From NCBI GenBank assembly GCA_021292105.1, contig CM037868.1:31841812-31905811 (forward strand): DNA of 64,000 bases, in the 5' to 3' direction. Under the pieces are notes generated by a model. It saw only the letters and a program-made list of their open reading frames with translations, ran no database searches and had not been told where the DNA came from. Source of the DNA: Anadara kagoshimensis. Its lineage: Eukaryota > Mollusca > Bivalvia > Arcoida > Arcidae. This document shows, piece after piece, positions 1 through 10,994 of this stretch; the first letter of the stretch is position 1; the number at the start of each line of letters is the position of its first letter. The position numbers and the translations under genes were made by a program.

Positions 1-1475
1 TTTGCAATTTGTGTGGCTCAGGTTTTTTGAGTTGTTGGTGTTTTAAGATTATAGAAAAACTAATAGGTAGACAGTTTGTATGACTAATAATGGCCTACTG
101 ATTTTCGTGTCGTGCATCATCACATCATTATATGTCGGAGCAATGTAAACCTTTGAAATATTGTGGACATAAGTTTGACCACAGGTCTTAATTACCATGA
201 TTACCATGGTAACAAAGTACACAAATCATATGATATCATAACATGGTATAAAGACTACTTTTACTCTTGTTGCAGACTTGTTTCACAATGTTTCAGTTCA
301 GTGATACAGGATTTTTGCTTTTGTTTGATGTTTTACTTTGTTTTTCATATGGAATAATACAATACATTGTGTTCTATAAGAAATTTGGTTTATTGCCTAA
401 CCCATTATATTAAGTTTGGTTTGGGAGTTGTGTATATAATTTGTGTCTTAATTAATTTCACTCTTTTTTTTAAATACAATAAAATTGAACACTGTAGATT
501 TTCCTGTTTTTAGCATTTTAGGGATCATATAAATTTTATGTTATATTCTACAAGAAATTTTAATTATGGACTAACATGTTTGTTTTTGGACATGCATTTG
601 ATTAATTGATCAATACAGTTTATGCTTTAGTGTTCCGAGTCATAGTGTTGGATTTTAGTAAAATAAATACTATTGAAAAACAACATTGACCTGTCCATTT
701 GACCTTTTATTAGGAATATTCATATATGATGATCCACTAAAAAATCGGTAGTGTTAGAAATCTTAGTTAATACAGAAACATGTCTCCCAATGATTTAGGC
801 GAAATAAACAACTGTGTTCCATATAGCAATCTAATAGCCCATGATAAATATTTAAATTAAAGGTCAAGTGGACAGGTCAATGTTGTTTGCCTATACATAC
901 ATATAAATTTCTTGTCCAGTTTTTAAGAGGTGCCCGGTCATAAAAGCTTGCTAAATAGTTCATTTTATCAGCCTCTTAGTCAATATTAAATGCTGGTATG
1001 CTTTTTAGATAGTTTTGTTTTTCAGTTTAAAAAATGATAAATTTGTTGTAATAAATTCCATACAACCATTTCTTCTTCTTTAACTTTTGTTAATATCTAT
1101 TTTTATTTTTTTTTTTTTTTTTTAAAAAAAAAGCTTATCATAAAAGAGACTGGGGCAAATATTAGTGGAAGATGGAAAGTTTGTTTTCTTGCCAAAATTG
1201 TAAAAATGAATTTCACAAAATATTCTGGTTTTCTCCACTATCTTAGATCTGACCAAATGGATTTGAGTGATAAAATCTTCACTTAGCTTACAACATCATT
1301 GCTCCACTTTACATTCCCACTCCTTTTTCATTTAGATAGGTTTGACCACCTGAATATAATTGTTAGTTTTTGCTTATTTTTGCTTATCATTTGATTATCT
1401 TTCAGCTCTTTCAGTACTTTGATTAAACCAGTCGTATTTCAATGCTCTGACTATTGAATTGGATTTTATTTTCAG
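1..1475 (+). other. intron of the hinderin-like gene (upstream part)
   Basis: AT-rich sequence leading to the acceptor at 1475. I see no exon. It contains a fold-back MITE (681-886) and a T/A homopolymer run near 1107-1133. Confidence 0.6.
681..886. mobile_element. MITE family B (TTGACCT fold-back), copy 1
   Basis: The ends are inverted: CAACATTGACCTGTCCATTT at the left matches the reverse complement of the right end (AAGGTCAAGTGGACAGGTCA, then ATGTTG) with one mismatch. The ~206-bp AT-rich interior has no ORF. Two related copies lie at 11038 and 28611. A non-autonomous DNA transposon is the simplest reading. Confidence 0.7.
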
Positions 1476-2451
1476 AATGTAGTCGAAAATGGAAGGCAAG
1501 CAACCCGATCACCACGTTTGCATGAAGACGACAGACGGTTTTCGTCAAGTCCTGGAAATGCCGAACAAAACAAAGAGAATATACCAGACAGACACCACCG
1601 AGGCCGTTATGACCAGCAGTATATCGAAAATCAAAAACAGAATGCATATAAGCCGTATACCTCACAGATAGATCGTGAGATAGCATTTCAAAAATCTGGT
1701 GAACTTAAAGATGTGCCAAGTTTTATAACTGCTGAAGAATCAAGGGATGATTTTATAAATTCACATCAAAACAAAATGCGTTACAATGAAAAAGTCCCAG
1801 TTTTGGGGCCATTTCGAGACCCAATTATGTCTAGTACACAGAAGAGCACAGAGATACACAAACACATTCCAAACGATGACGAGTTTCAGCCATTAATCCC
1901 GGCACAAAGCCCAAGGTCATCCAGGCTCTCCAATCAAGACCCTACACCGAGGTTCCAAACGCCTCCCGAGCCTGGACGAGTAGGATTTAAAAAAGACTTG
2001 GAATTACCAGAAAATGAAGTGAAAATGCATTCTCCGAATTTACCGGGAATGGAAAGTTTATTTGGTGATAAGGACTATATGGAATATTACCGGAAATTAA
2101 ACTCGAACCAGCGGAAACGCGAGTTGCTGAAACAGCGGGAAAATCTATTATTAGAACAGGAAAGACTAAAAGACATACTCGTTCAGCAAGAACAAAAACT
2201 AAGTAAAAAGAAAGACCAGTTACACATGCAACAACAGCTACAGAAGGAGAGACTAGAATATTTTGAACAAAATGGGAAATTCCCGTTGAAAAAACCAGAC
2301 TTTCATGGAAATGACGATCACGATTTCTTACGCACCAATCAGCAAGAAGATAGTGTTTTTAATGGTGAAATAGAAAGACTTGATTTTGATAAACCTCTCA
2401 GTGAAGCAGATGCCGGTGATTTGGCATCAGAGGCCGAAAAAGAAAACATTG
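1476..2451 (+). CDS. KIAA1328: hinderin-like gene, first in-window exon
   Basis: The acceptor is a T-rich tract ending TTTTCAG at 1475 and the donor is G|GTGAGT at 2451/2452. The exon has 976 nt: phase 0 at the start, one base carried over. The frame is open from the acceptor itself (NVVENGRQATRSPRL...), so it does not need a start codon here. It holds an NKENIP motif, a PTPRFQTPPEPGR Pro-rich stretch and the coiled coil that starts at NSNQRKRELLKQRENLLLEQ. Confidence 0.8.
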
Positions 2452-5400
2452 GTGAGTAAATTTATCTCAAGAACGTTATGTCTGAGCGGAAATCTTAAAA
2501 AAATGTTATTTCTGAATGAAAAAAATTTGTATAGGATTTAGAATCTTAAAAATGTTCACCATCATGTGCATAATCAGGGCTCAAAGTGACTTTTTGATTC
2601 TAGGAGCCAGCCTGGCTCCTTATATGAAAAGAAATAGGTGCCAATTGAGACTATAGGCACCAGCGATAAAATTAATGTGATTTTATCCTAAAAAGGATGT
2701 CATATTTTAACCAGGAAAAAGTGATTTCCATGGTTCTTGAAGATTTCTGTTTCTTATCCTCAGAAAAACGGAATTGACCATGATCGGGAATTTTGAAACC
2801 CAGAAAAAACAGTCATCAAATTGGCGACTTATGAGTAAAAATTTGTCGCCAATGCTAAAATTTGGTCCCATGGAGCTTAATTTAGTCACAAATTTGAGCC
2901 CTGATTATATTTCAAGATTATTTTGAGCTCAATTTACCACAATTTTGATGGCTGTTACCTGCTGATTATTATGCCCCAATGAATGGGGGGGGAGGGGTAT
3001 AAAGAAATCTGGACCCCTGCTGTCTGGTTCTTAATTCATATATTGTGTCCGCCTTTCCCATTCCATATAGATCAATTCTGATCAAACTTGACATAGTTAT
3101 ATATCAGTATTAGACAGTGCATCATACGGTACCAACTTTACTGTCTGTCCTTTCATCTGTCTGGTTGCTAGGAATGAAGAGGGGGGGTAGTGGTCTCTCA
3201 TGAGACAGCTTAAGTTTTTTCTCACCTACTTGGCTTAAAATGATATTTTTGTTTTAGGATCCTTTTCAAAAATTAAGATGCCAATCAAAAATTTTAGTAA
3301 GTTGCAGAAAAATAAAATGGTAACCGTTGTTTATTGCTTTTGTTACAAACTAGTATGCTGTGCCTAAATATTCTTCTGACCATCATTACCAGTACTAGTA
3401 ATACAGTCAAACCTGTCTTATATGTCACCTCTTTATAAGGACCTGCTTTTAAAGGACTAATTTTTTTATCCCAATTGCTTATTGTTCATGGTATTTGAAC
3501 CTGTATATAAGGGCCAATTGCCCATAAAGGCCACTCTTACTGGTTCCCTTATGTGTCCTTTATAGACAGGTTTTGACTAGTTTAATTTATTCTTTCTGTT
3601 TGTGGACAACCATTTTGTACCAGAAATGGTCAGTGACACGTGTTGGATTTTAATTGCTGACGGAAATTTTGTAAGCCAAATTCTTGACTTATAGGTAAGG
3701 CATGTTTGTGAAATCAGAATTTTAGTTGCCATTGCACCTATTTAAATCAAAATTTTAAGCCCTGTCTTACACTGTTTATGTAAAAATATTGCATGGAGGA
3801 ATTTTCTGTTTCAGATACAACATTTAATGTGAGAAACAAAGTATCCATGGCTACGTCACCGATATCAAAGTCACAGTTTGAAAGACATGTACATTCCATG
3901 GCAACGTCCCCTATCAGAATGGAACAGTCTAAAGCAGTTCAGCACACTCCTCCTCGTGGAATAGATGCTGCCACCAGTATATCTTACCATAATGCAGGAA
4001 TGAGGTACATGTGACTTTGTACAGGTTCTATATTGCTACTAAATGTATCTATCCCGGCCACGCCCACAATGTTCCGACACTGGCCGCCATTACGGTACCA
4101 AAGCAGCGTCATGACAACTAATGACATTCTAGTGTCAGTGACGTCATTAAACAGCACAATTCAGGTTGAGTTTTCATTCTTTTTGCGTGTAATTCACGCA
4201 TGTCGACCCTTTGTCAGAGCATAGTGGGCGTGGCCAGCGATCCGTCAATTGAGGGAGCAGGTTGATTGCATACTGTGTACAATGGAAACTCTGAACTGAA
4301 TTGAACTGTAACTTACACTAGATTTTGAGTTTTAAAGTCAGAAATAACCAACAAATAATGCTAATAATAAAGTCAAATTTTGGTTATGAAGGGATTCGGC
4401 AATAAATATCTGATATAGGCTTATAAACAAAATAAACATATAAGAAATAGTTGAGTTGAGTAATGGTGTTTAATGTCCCATTCAAGAATATTTCACTTGT
4501 ATAGAGACGTGGCCAGCTATAGGCGAAGGTACAGAAATTTGCCTGTTCATTGGGTTGATGGCATTATACAGCAGTGTTCATTATCGTGCCAAGCCTACCA
4601 AGACACATTACTTTTATTTTGTAATGCCAAGTGCTTGGGGAAAGAACCCACATCTGAGTCTTGGGTCAGACCTTGCTGGGGTTCGAACCCATGACCTCCC
4701 AGTTATGGAGAAATAGAATTTGGCACTTATAAATTGTGTTTTATTAAGGAAGTTGGAAAAATATTGTATGATCGTATGTTGGGGTATAATTCTCCAGTCA
4801 GTTAAATTGAGGTTTGTTTTTTACAAGTTTTAATGTAATTAGCTTGTTGCTTTAGACCACTCAGCCATTAATTTTTTGGAAAATAAGTAAATTAATGTCC
4901 ATTACCATAATTAAAACAGCAACAATATGAACTTCTGGATTTTATTATGTTCTTTTCATAAACTTACTAATTCATAATTAGATCACAACCCAAAACCAGA
5001 CGGTGTATTAACATTGAAACTGACAAATTAGGTTAAACACATAAACCAGGGAAGTGAGGCCATTTGCTCTGGGAGGGTAAGCACCCTCCTGTTTAGCTAG
5101 AGCTACACCTGCCAGGTGTTTATTTAATATTGAGAGTGAAAGGAACTTGGAAGTGAGGGATATCAAATATATCCAGGGTAATCCTGGACACAAAGACATC
5201 ATTTTATCAACAATATTGTGATGATGGCCTTAAAACTTTTTTGAGACCCCTCATAAGCCTAGGCTTGAAATATTCCTGGGTCAACATTTATTTTATTTGT
5301 AAGCAGCTTGCTTGGTTGTATCAACAGTTAAATAAATCTTATTCCCATACATATTAAATAATTATATTTTTATTTTTCAGATCACCAAAATCACCAAGTT

Positions 5401-6770
5401 TACAAGAAATAACAGGAGACAGACAGGGTAATCTACCGATGCATGCTAACAGACAGAGGACCCCAAAAGCCCACTTGTCTCCCTCAGCTAATATATCCAA
5501 AAAACCAGGGTGAGCTTATGTTTGTACATTATTTAAACTAGAGCTGCAAAAAGCTCATCACTAGAGTTGTCTTTTGAATGAGACTCGAAACCGAGGTCCC
5601 GTGTTTTATTGCATGCTAAAGGTGCATGAAAAAGAGTAGGCCACCTGTGGCCGCTACAGAGGATTCTTGAAGCTAGAACTAGAAGCAATTGAAACTGACT
5701 TAGCAAGATAAGAATTTGTTTGTACTTGACAGTGGTGTAGTGAAGTGATATTTTTACTCAGCAGTTAAGATTCTTTCACTTATATTGAGGTGGTTAGTTC
5801 CAAGATTGTAGGGGAAACGTGAGTACCTAGAGAAAACTACTGACCTACAGCAAGCAAAACAACAAACTTTCTTACACTACAAATAATACTGTAAACATAT
5901 TTAATTTCGTGTGTATTTATTTTTGTGGTATAGGACATTTAGACATAGCTACGTAGTTAAATTTTTGCGCTTTTGAAATATGCACTATTATAGCACAATA
6001 GGCACAATATAACTTTCACTTGGTATTTATTTTCGCACTAAAACAAATGACCGTGAAATAAGCGAAAATTATTACACCGTGGAAATAAATACATTTACGG
6101 TAATATTAATAAAACATACATGATATGATCAACAACAATAGCAATTGTGTGAACTGAAATTTGTTCATTAGTTAATAATTTTTACACAATATAATTCCAG
6201 ATGACATGCCAAATCTGTTAATAAATAACATAGCAGTTTGTGAAGTGTTGGGTCTTCTGTAATTTGTAATATTATATTATCCCCCGCCTTTCGAAGGAAG
6301 AGATGGATTTTAATTTTGACAATGTTGAGTTTCTGTACTTCCTTCTTCCATCCATCTGCCCGTCCATCCAGGATTCTTGTCTCTGCAAATTCTCCAAAAC
6401 TATGTGTCACTTTTTCACAAAGCTTGGTGCAATGCATCAACATGGATAGAAGATGTGCATCATTTACCGGAGTTGGTTTGATCATTTTCATCGAAGTTAT
6501 GGCCCCTTTGAACATAAAATGCAGAACCTGCTGGTGGGTAATCCTAATTCACTGAATTTGCTTGTTGTAAAACTAGATCTTTGTTTTTATTTATTTTTCA
6601 GTGATAAAACCATGACTGTTGTGGATATTGTTAACTGTTTAGAGGAATACCCTAAATTTAGTCCAAGTAGATCAAATTTTTCTCCAGCACATCATCAGAG
6701 CATTGAAGATGACCCAGATGTCACAGAGCAAGAAAGTAAAATTTTAGAAGAAATTTTTTTCTTGTCGTAA
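1476..6770 (+). CDS. KIAA1328: hinderin-like coiled-coil protein, C-terminal 487 residues (4 exons, 5' partial)
   Basis: Four exons (1476-2451, 3815-4004, 5381-5509, 6602-6770) total 1464 nt and join in one frame to a TAA stop. The first begins at an acceptor with an open frame, so upstream exons lie outside the window. Seen: a low-complexity Ser/Pro/Gln-rich region, then a Gln/Lys/Glu/Leu-rich coiled coil at about in-window residues 205-265, a basic Ser/Pro linker with two MATSP motifs, and a C-terminus with TVVDIVNCLEEYPKFSPS and a final ILEEIFFLS. Known: vertebrate hinderin (KIAA1328), reported as an SMC3-interacting coiled-coil protein, has a similar Gln-rich coiled coil near its C-terminus and ends in an ILEDIFF-type motif. 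Homology is inferred from memory of that protein; the function here is not shown. Another centrosomal or coiled-coil family is the main alternative. Confidence 0.68.
2571..2907. mobile_element. MITE family D in a hinderin intron
   Basis: The 337-bp segment starts TAATCAGGGCTCAAAGTGAC and ends with the near-inverse GTCACAAATTTGAGCCCTGA. Terminal inverted repeats and lack of coding capacity suggest a non-autonomous DNA transposon. The remainder of the intron to 3814 holds one family A element and no exon. Confidence 0.65.
3403..3579. mobile_element. MITE family A (ACAGTCAAACCTGTCT fold-back), copy 1
   Basis: It starts ACAGTCAAACCTGTCTTATA and ends GACAGGTTTTGACT. The interior repeats AAGG.CACCT.TATAAGG-type subunits in both orientations, so it can fold on itself. 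It is one of six copies in the window. Confidence 0.7.
3815..4004 (+). CDS. KIAA1328: hinderin-like gene, second in-window exon
   Basis: Acceptor TTCTGTTTCAG, donor GAG|GTACAT; 190 nt. It completes a GAT codon from the previous exon. It encodes DTTFNVRNKV, two repeats of the short motif SMATSPI, then QHTPPRGIDAATS. The Ser/Thr-Pro sites look like possible proline-directed phosphorylation sites (inference). Confidence 0.75.
4450..4710 (-). mobile_element. SINE family 1 copy (truncated head)
   Basis: On the minus strand it reads from a tRNA-like B box (GGGTTCGAACCC type) through the TGACCCAAGACT core to the tail GATGTCTC...CTTGA.TGGGA. The left end is the SINE tail beside GAGTTGAGTAATGG. It lies in an intron; the head is degraded. 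Confidence 0.7.
5008..5335 (-). mobile_element. Penelope-like (RT) retrotransposon 3' fragment
   Basis: On the minus strand it begins in the coding 3' end (AAGCCTAGGCTTATGAGG...) and runs through the shared 3' UTR (CTAAACAGGAGG...GGCCTCACTTCCCTGG). It belongs to the dispersed family whose reading frame is recognisable at 29690-30182. Strongly 5'-truncated; it lies in an intron just upstream of the 5381 exon. Confidence 0.65.
5381..5509 (+). CDS. KIAA1328: hinderin-like gene, third in-window exon
   Basis: Acceptor TATTTTTCAG, donor CAGG|GTGAGC; 129 nt. The first base completes AGA and two bases carry over. It encodes a basic, Ser/Pro-rich linker (SPKSPSLQEITGDRQG, then RTPKAHLSPSANISKKPG). 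Confidence 0.75.
5887..6103. mobile_element. fold-back MITE with TACTGTAAA/TTTACGGTA ends
   Basis: The left end TACTGTAAACATATTTAATT is the approximate inverse of the right end AAATAAATACATTTACGGTA. About 217 bp, no ORF. A related element is at 11312-11533. Confidence 0.55.
6280..6555. repeat. probable dispersed repeat of unknown class
   Basis: A less AT-rich block with CTTCCATCCATCTGCCCGTC and GAAGTTATGGCCCCTTTGAA. Such phrases recur in bivalve interspersed repeats as I remember them, but only one copy is visible here, so the class is open. It is not coding. Confidence 0.3.
6602..6770 (+). CDS. KIAA1328: hinderin-like gene, terminal coding exon
   Basis: Acceptor TTATTTTTCAG at 6601 and stop TAA at 6768-6770; 169 nt. 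It encodes GDKTMTVVDIVNCLEEYP, then HHQSIEDDPDVTEQESKI and the hydrophobic end LEEIFFLS. This C-terminal motif is the best link to hinderin. Decayed copies of its last ~129 nt follow directly downstream. Confidence 0.8.
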
Positions 6771-7290
6771 AACAGACAAGTTGTGTAGATTGCATTCCTC
6801 TTTAGAATTTTGGCAGTACACCGTCAGAGCATTGAAGATCACCAAGAAGTTACTGACAAAGAAATTAAAATTTTTGAAGAAATATTCTTATTGTCATAAA
6901 ACGGACAATTTGATTGCATACCATATCTAGAATGTTTTCTATCTACCATCAGAGTTTTGATGATGACTCGACATCACATAGCAAGGAACCAAAATTTTAG
7001 AAGAAATATTCTTCTTGTCATAAAACGGACAAGTTGTGTAGTTTGCATTCCTCTTTAGTATTTTGCAAGTACACCATCAGAGCATTAAACATCACGAAGA
7101 AGTAACTGACAAGGAAAGTAAAATTCTAGAAGAAATATTCTTCTTGTCATAAAACAGACGAGTTCTGTAGATTGCATACCTCTTTAGAATTTTGCCAGTA
7201 CACCATCAGAGCATTGAAGATGACCCAGAAGTTACAGAGCAAGAAAGCAAATTTAGAAGAGATATTATTGTCATAAAGCATTTAGAAAAA
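6771..7290 (+). repeat. tandem decayed copies of the hinderin-like terminal exon
   Basis: Four further copies of the last coding stretch follow the stop, anchored at CAGAG near 6825, 6950, 7078 and 7207, against 6696 in the true exon. Spacing is 125-129 bp. The copies at 6820 and 7073 still read HRQSIEDH...EIFLLS* and HHQSIKHHEEV...EEIFFLS*; the others carry frame breaks. They probably lie in the 3' UTR. Confidence 0.85.
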
Positions 7291-7550
7291 CAAGATTTGT
7301 AAACTGTATACCTCTTGTGAAAAGTGCTGTATTTACATTGTAGAGAGTATATGATATTCAGAGATTTCTACTCCTATGTTGGGACCTATATAAGTTATCT
7401 AAAGTTAACGGATAATAGCCTGTCTTGCTACCTTAGTTTGAATTATCTTATTTTGAAAAAAAATTATAAAGAATTATATAGGGATGTCTTCTCTGGACAC
7501 TCTTAAATTTTTTCCAATATCCAAAACTATTTGCTACCTTGACTAAAAAT

Positions 7551-7556
7551 ATCTCT

Positions 7557-7593
<37 letters not shown>
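7551..7593. repeat. (CT)n microsatellite
   Basis: An uninterrupted CT tract with a single phase slip (CTCCTC). Confidence 0.95.
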
Positions 7594-7599
7594 GATTGT

Positions 7600-8032
7600 T
7601 TGTTGTGTATAGATATGTATTTACTCTGAATATTTCAAAGTACTTTCTTAATTATGTAATATTTAAATTGAAATATTAGAGAAAATGATACCTAATACTT
7701 TAACACAGAGATCAAAATGTTTTACATTTCACCTTCAATTCTGAAATGGTTTCATCCAATTTTTTTAATATGGATCAAACCATTTATTTGTAGGGGTGGA
7801 GAGATAATACAAAACTTGTACTTAGAGTTATATGTATAAGAATTTATTTATATTTTATTAATATGTTATATAATAAAACAGCATTTATATTTATGTACAA
7901 AGTTGAAAGTTGTTATATATATTGTAAATTGTACCCTAAACTGCAAAACATATCTAAGTGTAGTCTGTCAGCGATATCTTGGCAGAGTGTTTATAAACAC
8001 AGTAGAGTGTATTATGTAAATAAGGAACATAT
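7600..8032. other. convergent spacer, no gene seen
   Basis: AT-rich sequence, possibly the 3' UTR of the hinderin-like gene. AATAAA-type hexamers exist (for example AATAAAACAG near 7872), but none can be picked as the real polyadenylation signal. Confidence 0.4.
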
Positions 8033-8219
8033 ACAGTCAAACCTGTCTATAAAAACTACCCAACTAAGGGAACCAGTAAAAGTGGCCTTTATAGACAGGT
8101 GGCCTGTATATACAGGTTCAAATAATATGAATAAAGAAAAATTGTGATACAATTCTTCTAGCCTTTATGAGCAAGTGACCCTTATATATCGAGGTGGCTT
8201 ATAAGGTAGGTTGGGCTGT
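8033..8219. mobile_element. MITE family A, copy 2
   Basis: It starts ACAGTCAAACCTGTCTATAA and ends GGTAGGTTGGGCTGT. Interior motifs TTATAGACAGGTGGCC and TATACAGGTTCAAATAATAT are shared with the copy at 16170. Confidence 0.8.
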
Positions 8220-8397
8220 ACCTATTTGTGTACAGAAGACTTGCCTGTTTTCATAAACACACTATCACTGATGGACTATAGCTTTTTAAAGCCAAAAATA
8301 TGGTGGATTTGTAGTTGGGTGGTTTAAAGTGTTTGTTTACAGGTCACAGCATCTCTTATAACATAGTTGCAAATCCAATTCTAGACAGACATTAGTT

Positions 8398-8732
8398 GAG
8401 TTGAGTTGAGTAATGGTGTCCCAGTCAAGAATACTTCACTTATATTGAGACATTGCCAGCTATAGGCAAAGGTGCAGAAATTTTGCCTGTGCGTTGCTCT
8501 GATGGCATTTATACAGCAGGGTTCTTTATCATGCCACGAATACTGTGACACAAGAACTCGTTTATTTTAAGTTCTTATCAGAAAGAACTGTGGCTATCAT
8601 TTCGTAATGCAATGTGCTTGGCACAGTTGCTACCCATTTTCAAGTCTTGGGTCAGATCTGTTAGGGGCTCGGACCCAGGACATCCCAATTATTGAGCAAG
8701 CACTTAATTACTTAGCTACTGCAGTGGTGAGG
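8398..8732 (-). mobile_element. SINE family 1, near full length
   Basis: On the minus strand: a degraded tRNA-like head (GCAGTAGCTAAGTAATTAAG), a core with CTTGAAAATGGGTAGC, CGTAATGC/GCACATTGCATTACG and the tail GACGT.TC.ATATAAGTGAA. Many CpG-type decay differences indicate an old insertion. Confidence 0.75.
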
Positions 8733-8794
8733 CAGACACACTGGATCATGTGAATTTTAAGTACAAAATAGTACCCAGTGATCTGGTTAAAGTT

Positions 8795-9185
8795 ATAGCC
8801 CAACTCCCTGATGGAAGTTTACATGTTAAAACTTATTGCCACTTTTAAAGTTTTTATTTTGATTTGGATATGTATTGGTATGTTTGTGTTTGATTTAAGG
8901 ACCCCAAAAATGCATTTGGCTATACAAGTTGTCCCTAATTTTAAATACAGACACATTTATCAGCAGTATTGTGATCACAGCCATACATTTTTTTGAAGAC
9001 CTTGATAAGACTAAGCATGCAATAGACCCGATCAACAATTTATTTGTAAGCAGCTTGCTTGGTTGTTTAAAGTTCCTGTAGTGTGAACAAGCTCTACCAT
9101 AGTGTTGGTATTAACTGCAAGAAATCCACCATAAGCAGCAGAATCAGGTATATTACTACATGGGAAGGAAAAGATGACAATTTAA
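8795..9185. mobile_element. Penelope-like retrotransposon fragments in opposite orientations
   Basis: 8795-8900 matches the 3' UTR end on the + strand (CTCCCTGATGGAAGTTTACA ... TTTGATTTGGATATG). 8950-9185 matches the coding 3' part on the - strand, parallel to 29700-29925 (shared GAACAAGCTCTACCATAG, then CACCATAAGCAG). Both are heavily decayed. Confidence 0.55.
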
Positions 9186-10905
9186 AATTATAAGTTTTTC
9201 ATCTCTAGTGTTATTGGAAATGTGCATCTATTCGGTCTAATCACTAACGGTCGAAATATAGCTCAATGGTAAGTTGTGCTTGATTCTTGACATATTTCCC
9301 TAGAAAAACGCCAAAATTAAAATAATTGAAGCTGAAGTTGAGGTTAGTACATCACTTCAAGCTACGATCCTGATTGAAAACAGTAAATCATTACGTTTGT
9401 CATATCTTCAAATGTAGTCTATCGTGATGATAGATGGATCGCACAAAATTCGTTGATTGCTAGATTCTTGATAAAAACTAAAAAAAGATCAAATGCATTT
9501 CTGCACAATAAATACAAATCGTATTCAATACAATTGGAAACAAACATGCTTATCCCTGTTCAAATCAAAACCTCAAAACAAAGTAAAGTGTTTGATATCT
9601 GAATCTGACACGGTGGACTTCCACCAGTAAATGAGGTCGGGTGTTCTGGAAGGACACTGTCCTTTTGTTCAGTTGACTACATCTGCAAAGCATAAAACTG
9701 AAAACCAGAATGAAAGAAATGTGGAACTATGTGACGCAAAACAGGACAACATTTGGCACGGAAATACCAGTTATTGGGATGACTGGGCTAAAAAAACTTC
9801 AACTGAGTTTTTAAATCAATTTAATTCACAACAAGTCATATTTAATTTCAACACAATTTTATTGTATTTTTTAAACAATCAATGAATAAATTACATAAAA
9901 ATATACATATCTCTTATTTAGCACTAACAATAAAATACAGTCATGTGAATGGTTTTATGTGCTCTACAATTTTGAAAGGTATCATATAAAGATATTTCTT
10001 TCTCATGAACATGATGAAAACCAATGGTCTAACTGTTATAACCTAACACATTACAAAATCATGAAATTAAAACGTAAGACGGTGAACTTCTACCACGAGA
10101 CTGGGTGCTCCGGAATGGTAAACAAGATACGATCGTTTAATATAAGTTATTTTCCTAAAGGTTCACTTTAGAAATCCAATTTTTTTATCGACATCTGAAA
10201 TATGTTCCCTTACCATTTGGCTCTATATGGTCTGCAAGTCTCAAAATAGGACAAACATACAATTCCAATTTCAGGATACTTGAACGAAAGACATGATTAG
10301 AAACCGCCTCGATTTTTTACCTTACAAAACCAAACACTAAAACAGCTTCCACCTCCATGCATAGAAGCTCCATATGCAATAAAAGAGATACCAATGTTTT
10401 CCGCCATTTGGAGCTTGATATAAAAAAATCAAATTAGATGTTATTGGATTTCGAAGGCTGTACCATTTCTGACATCAGATTTCAGAGAACACTTTTATTT
10501 TTGGGTGCAAAATCCAATGTTGTCAACTAGACTAAACGACCCTATTGGTGCCAATATGATTTTACATTAAAAAAAACAACAACAAAAACATTTTTATCTA
10601 AACCATGGCTCTTTCAGCAATCATCTGTGTATTCTAGCACTAGAACACTAGATGAATCCAGTTACCAGCGTTTTCTTAAGTTGTATACCTTATGGTTCAA
10701 TTCACAAACACTTAATGTCTTAAGCCTCTGATACAAAGGAACGCCAATAACATTAGCATTCAAAACTTTTAAGTACCTTAGTCAAAATAATATTGTTTAT
10801 GCAATATTTTTTCTGGAAAACAGTTTTCCAGTTTTTAAGGTCTTAGTACAGTGTCATAATTGAAAACTTTGTGAATTCTATTGTTTCTAAACACCGGTAA
10901 CAATG
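9186..10905. other. convergent spacer with small retrotransposon shreds
   Basis: No exon is recognised. Short minus-strand Penelope-like 3' UTR pieces occur at about 9605-9650 and 10075-10130 (GGTGGACTTCCACCAG, GAGGTCGGGTGTTC and relatives). The rest is AT-rich and unassigned. Confidence 0.4.
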
Positions 10906-10994
10906 TCAACTAAAATTGCTAGATTGTTGCAGAACATTAAGTTCCATGTTTATAATAAATTCGTTCTTCCTGATAGGTCTTCCTCTATATGTTG
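10906..10994 (-). CDS. cadherin-like gene exon 19 (C-terminus)
   Basis: 89 nt; acceptor TATCTTTTTCAG, stop TGA at 10908-10906. It encodes TTYRGRPIRKNEFIINMELN, then VLQQSSNFS. It is the least certain exon: it is short and has no recognisable motif, but it makes the total length an exact multiple of three. Confidence 0.6.

Noticed and set aside
6168..6515. Minus-strand 115-codon frame in a hinderin intron
   Set aside because: Antisense to an intron, lies in a probable dispersed repeat and has no motif.
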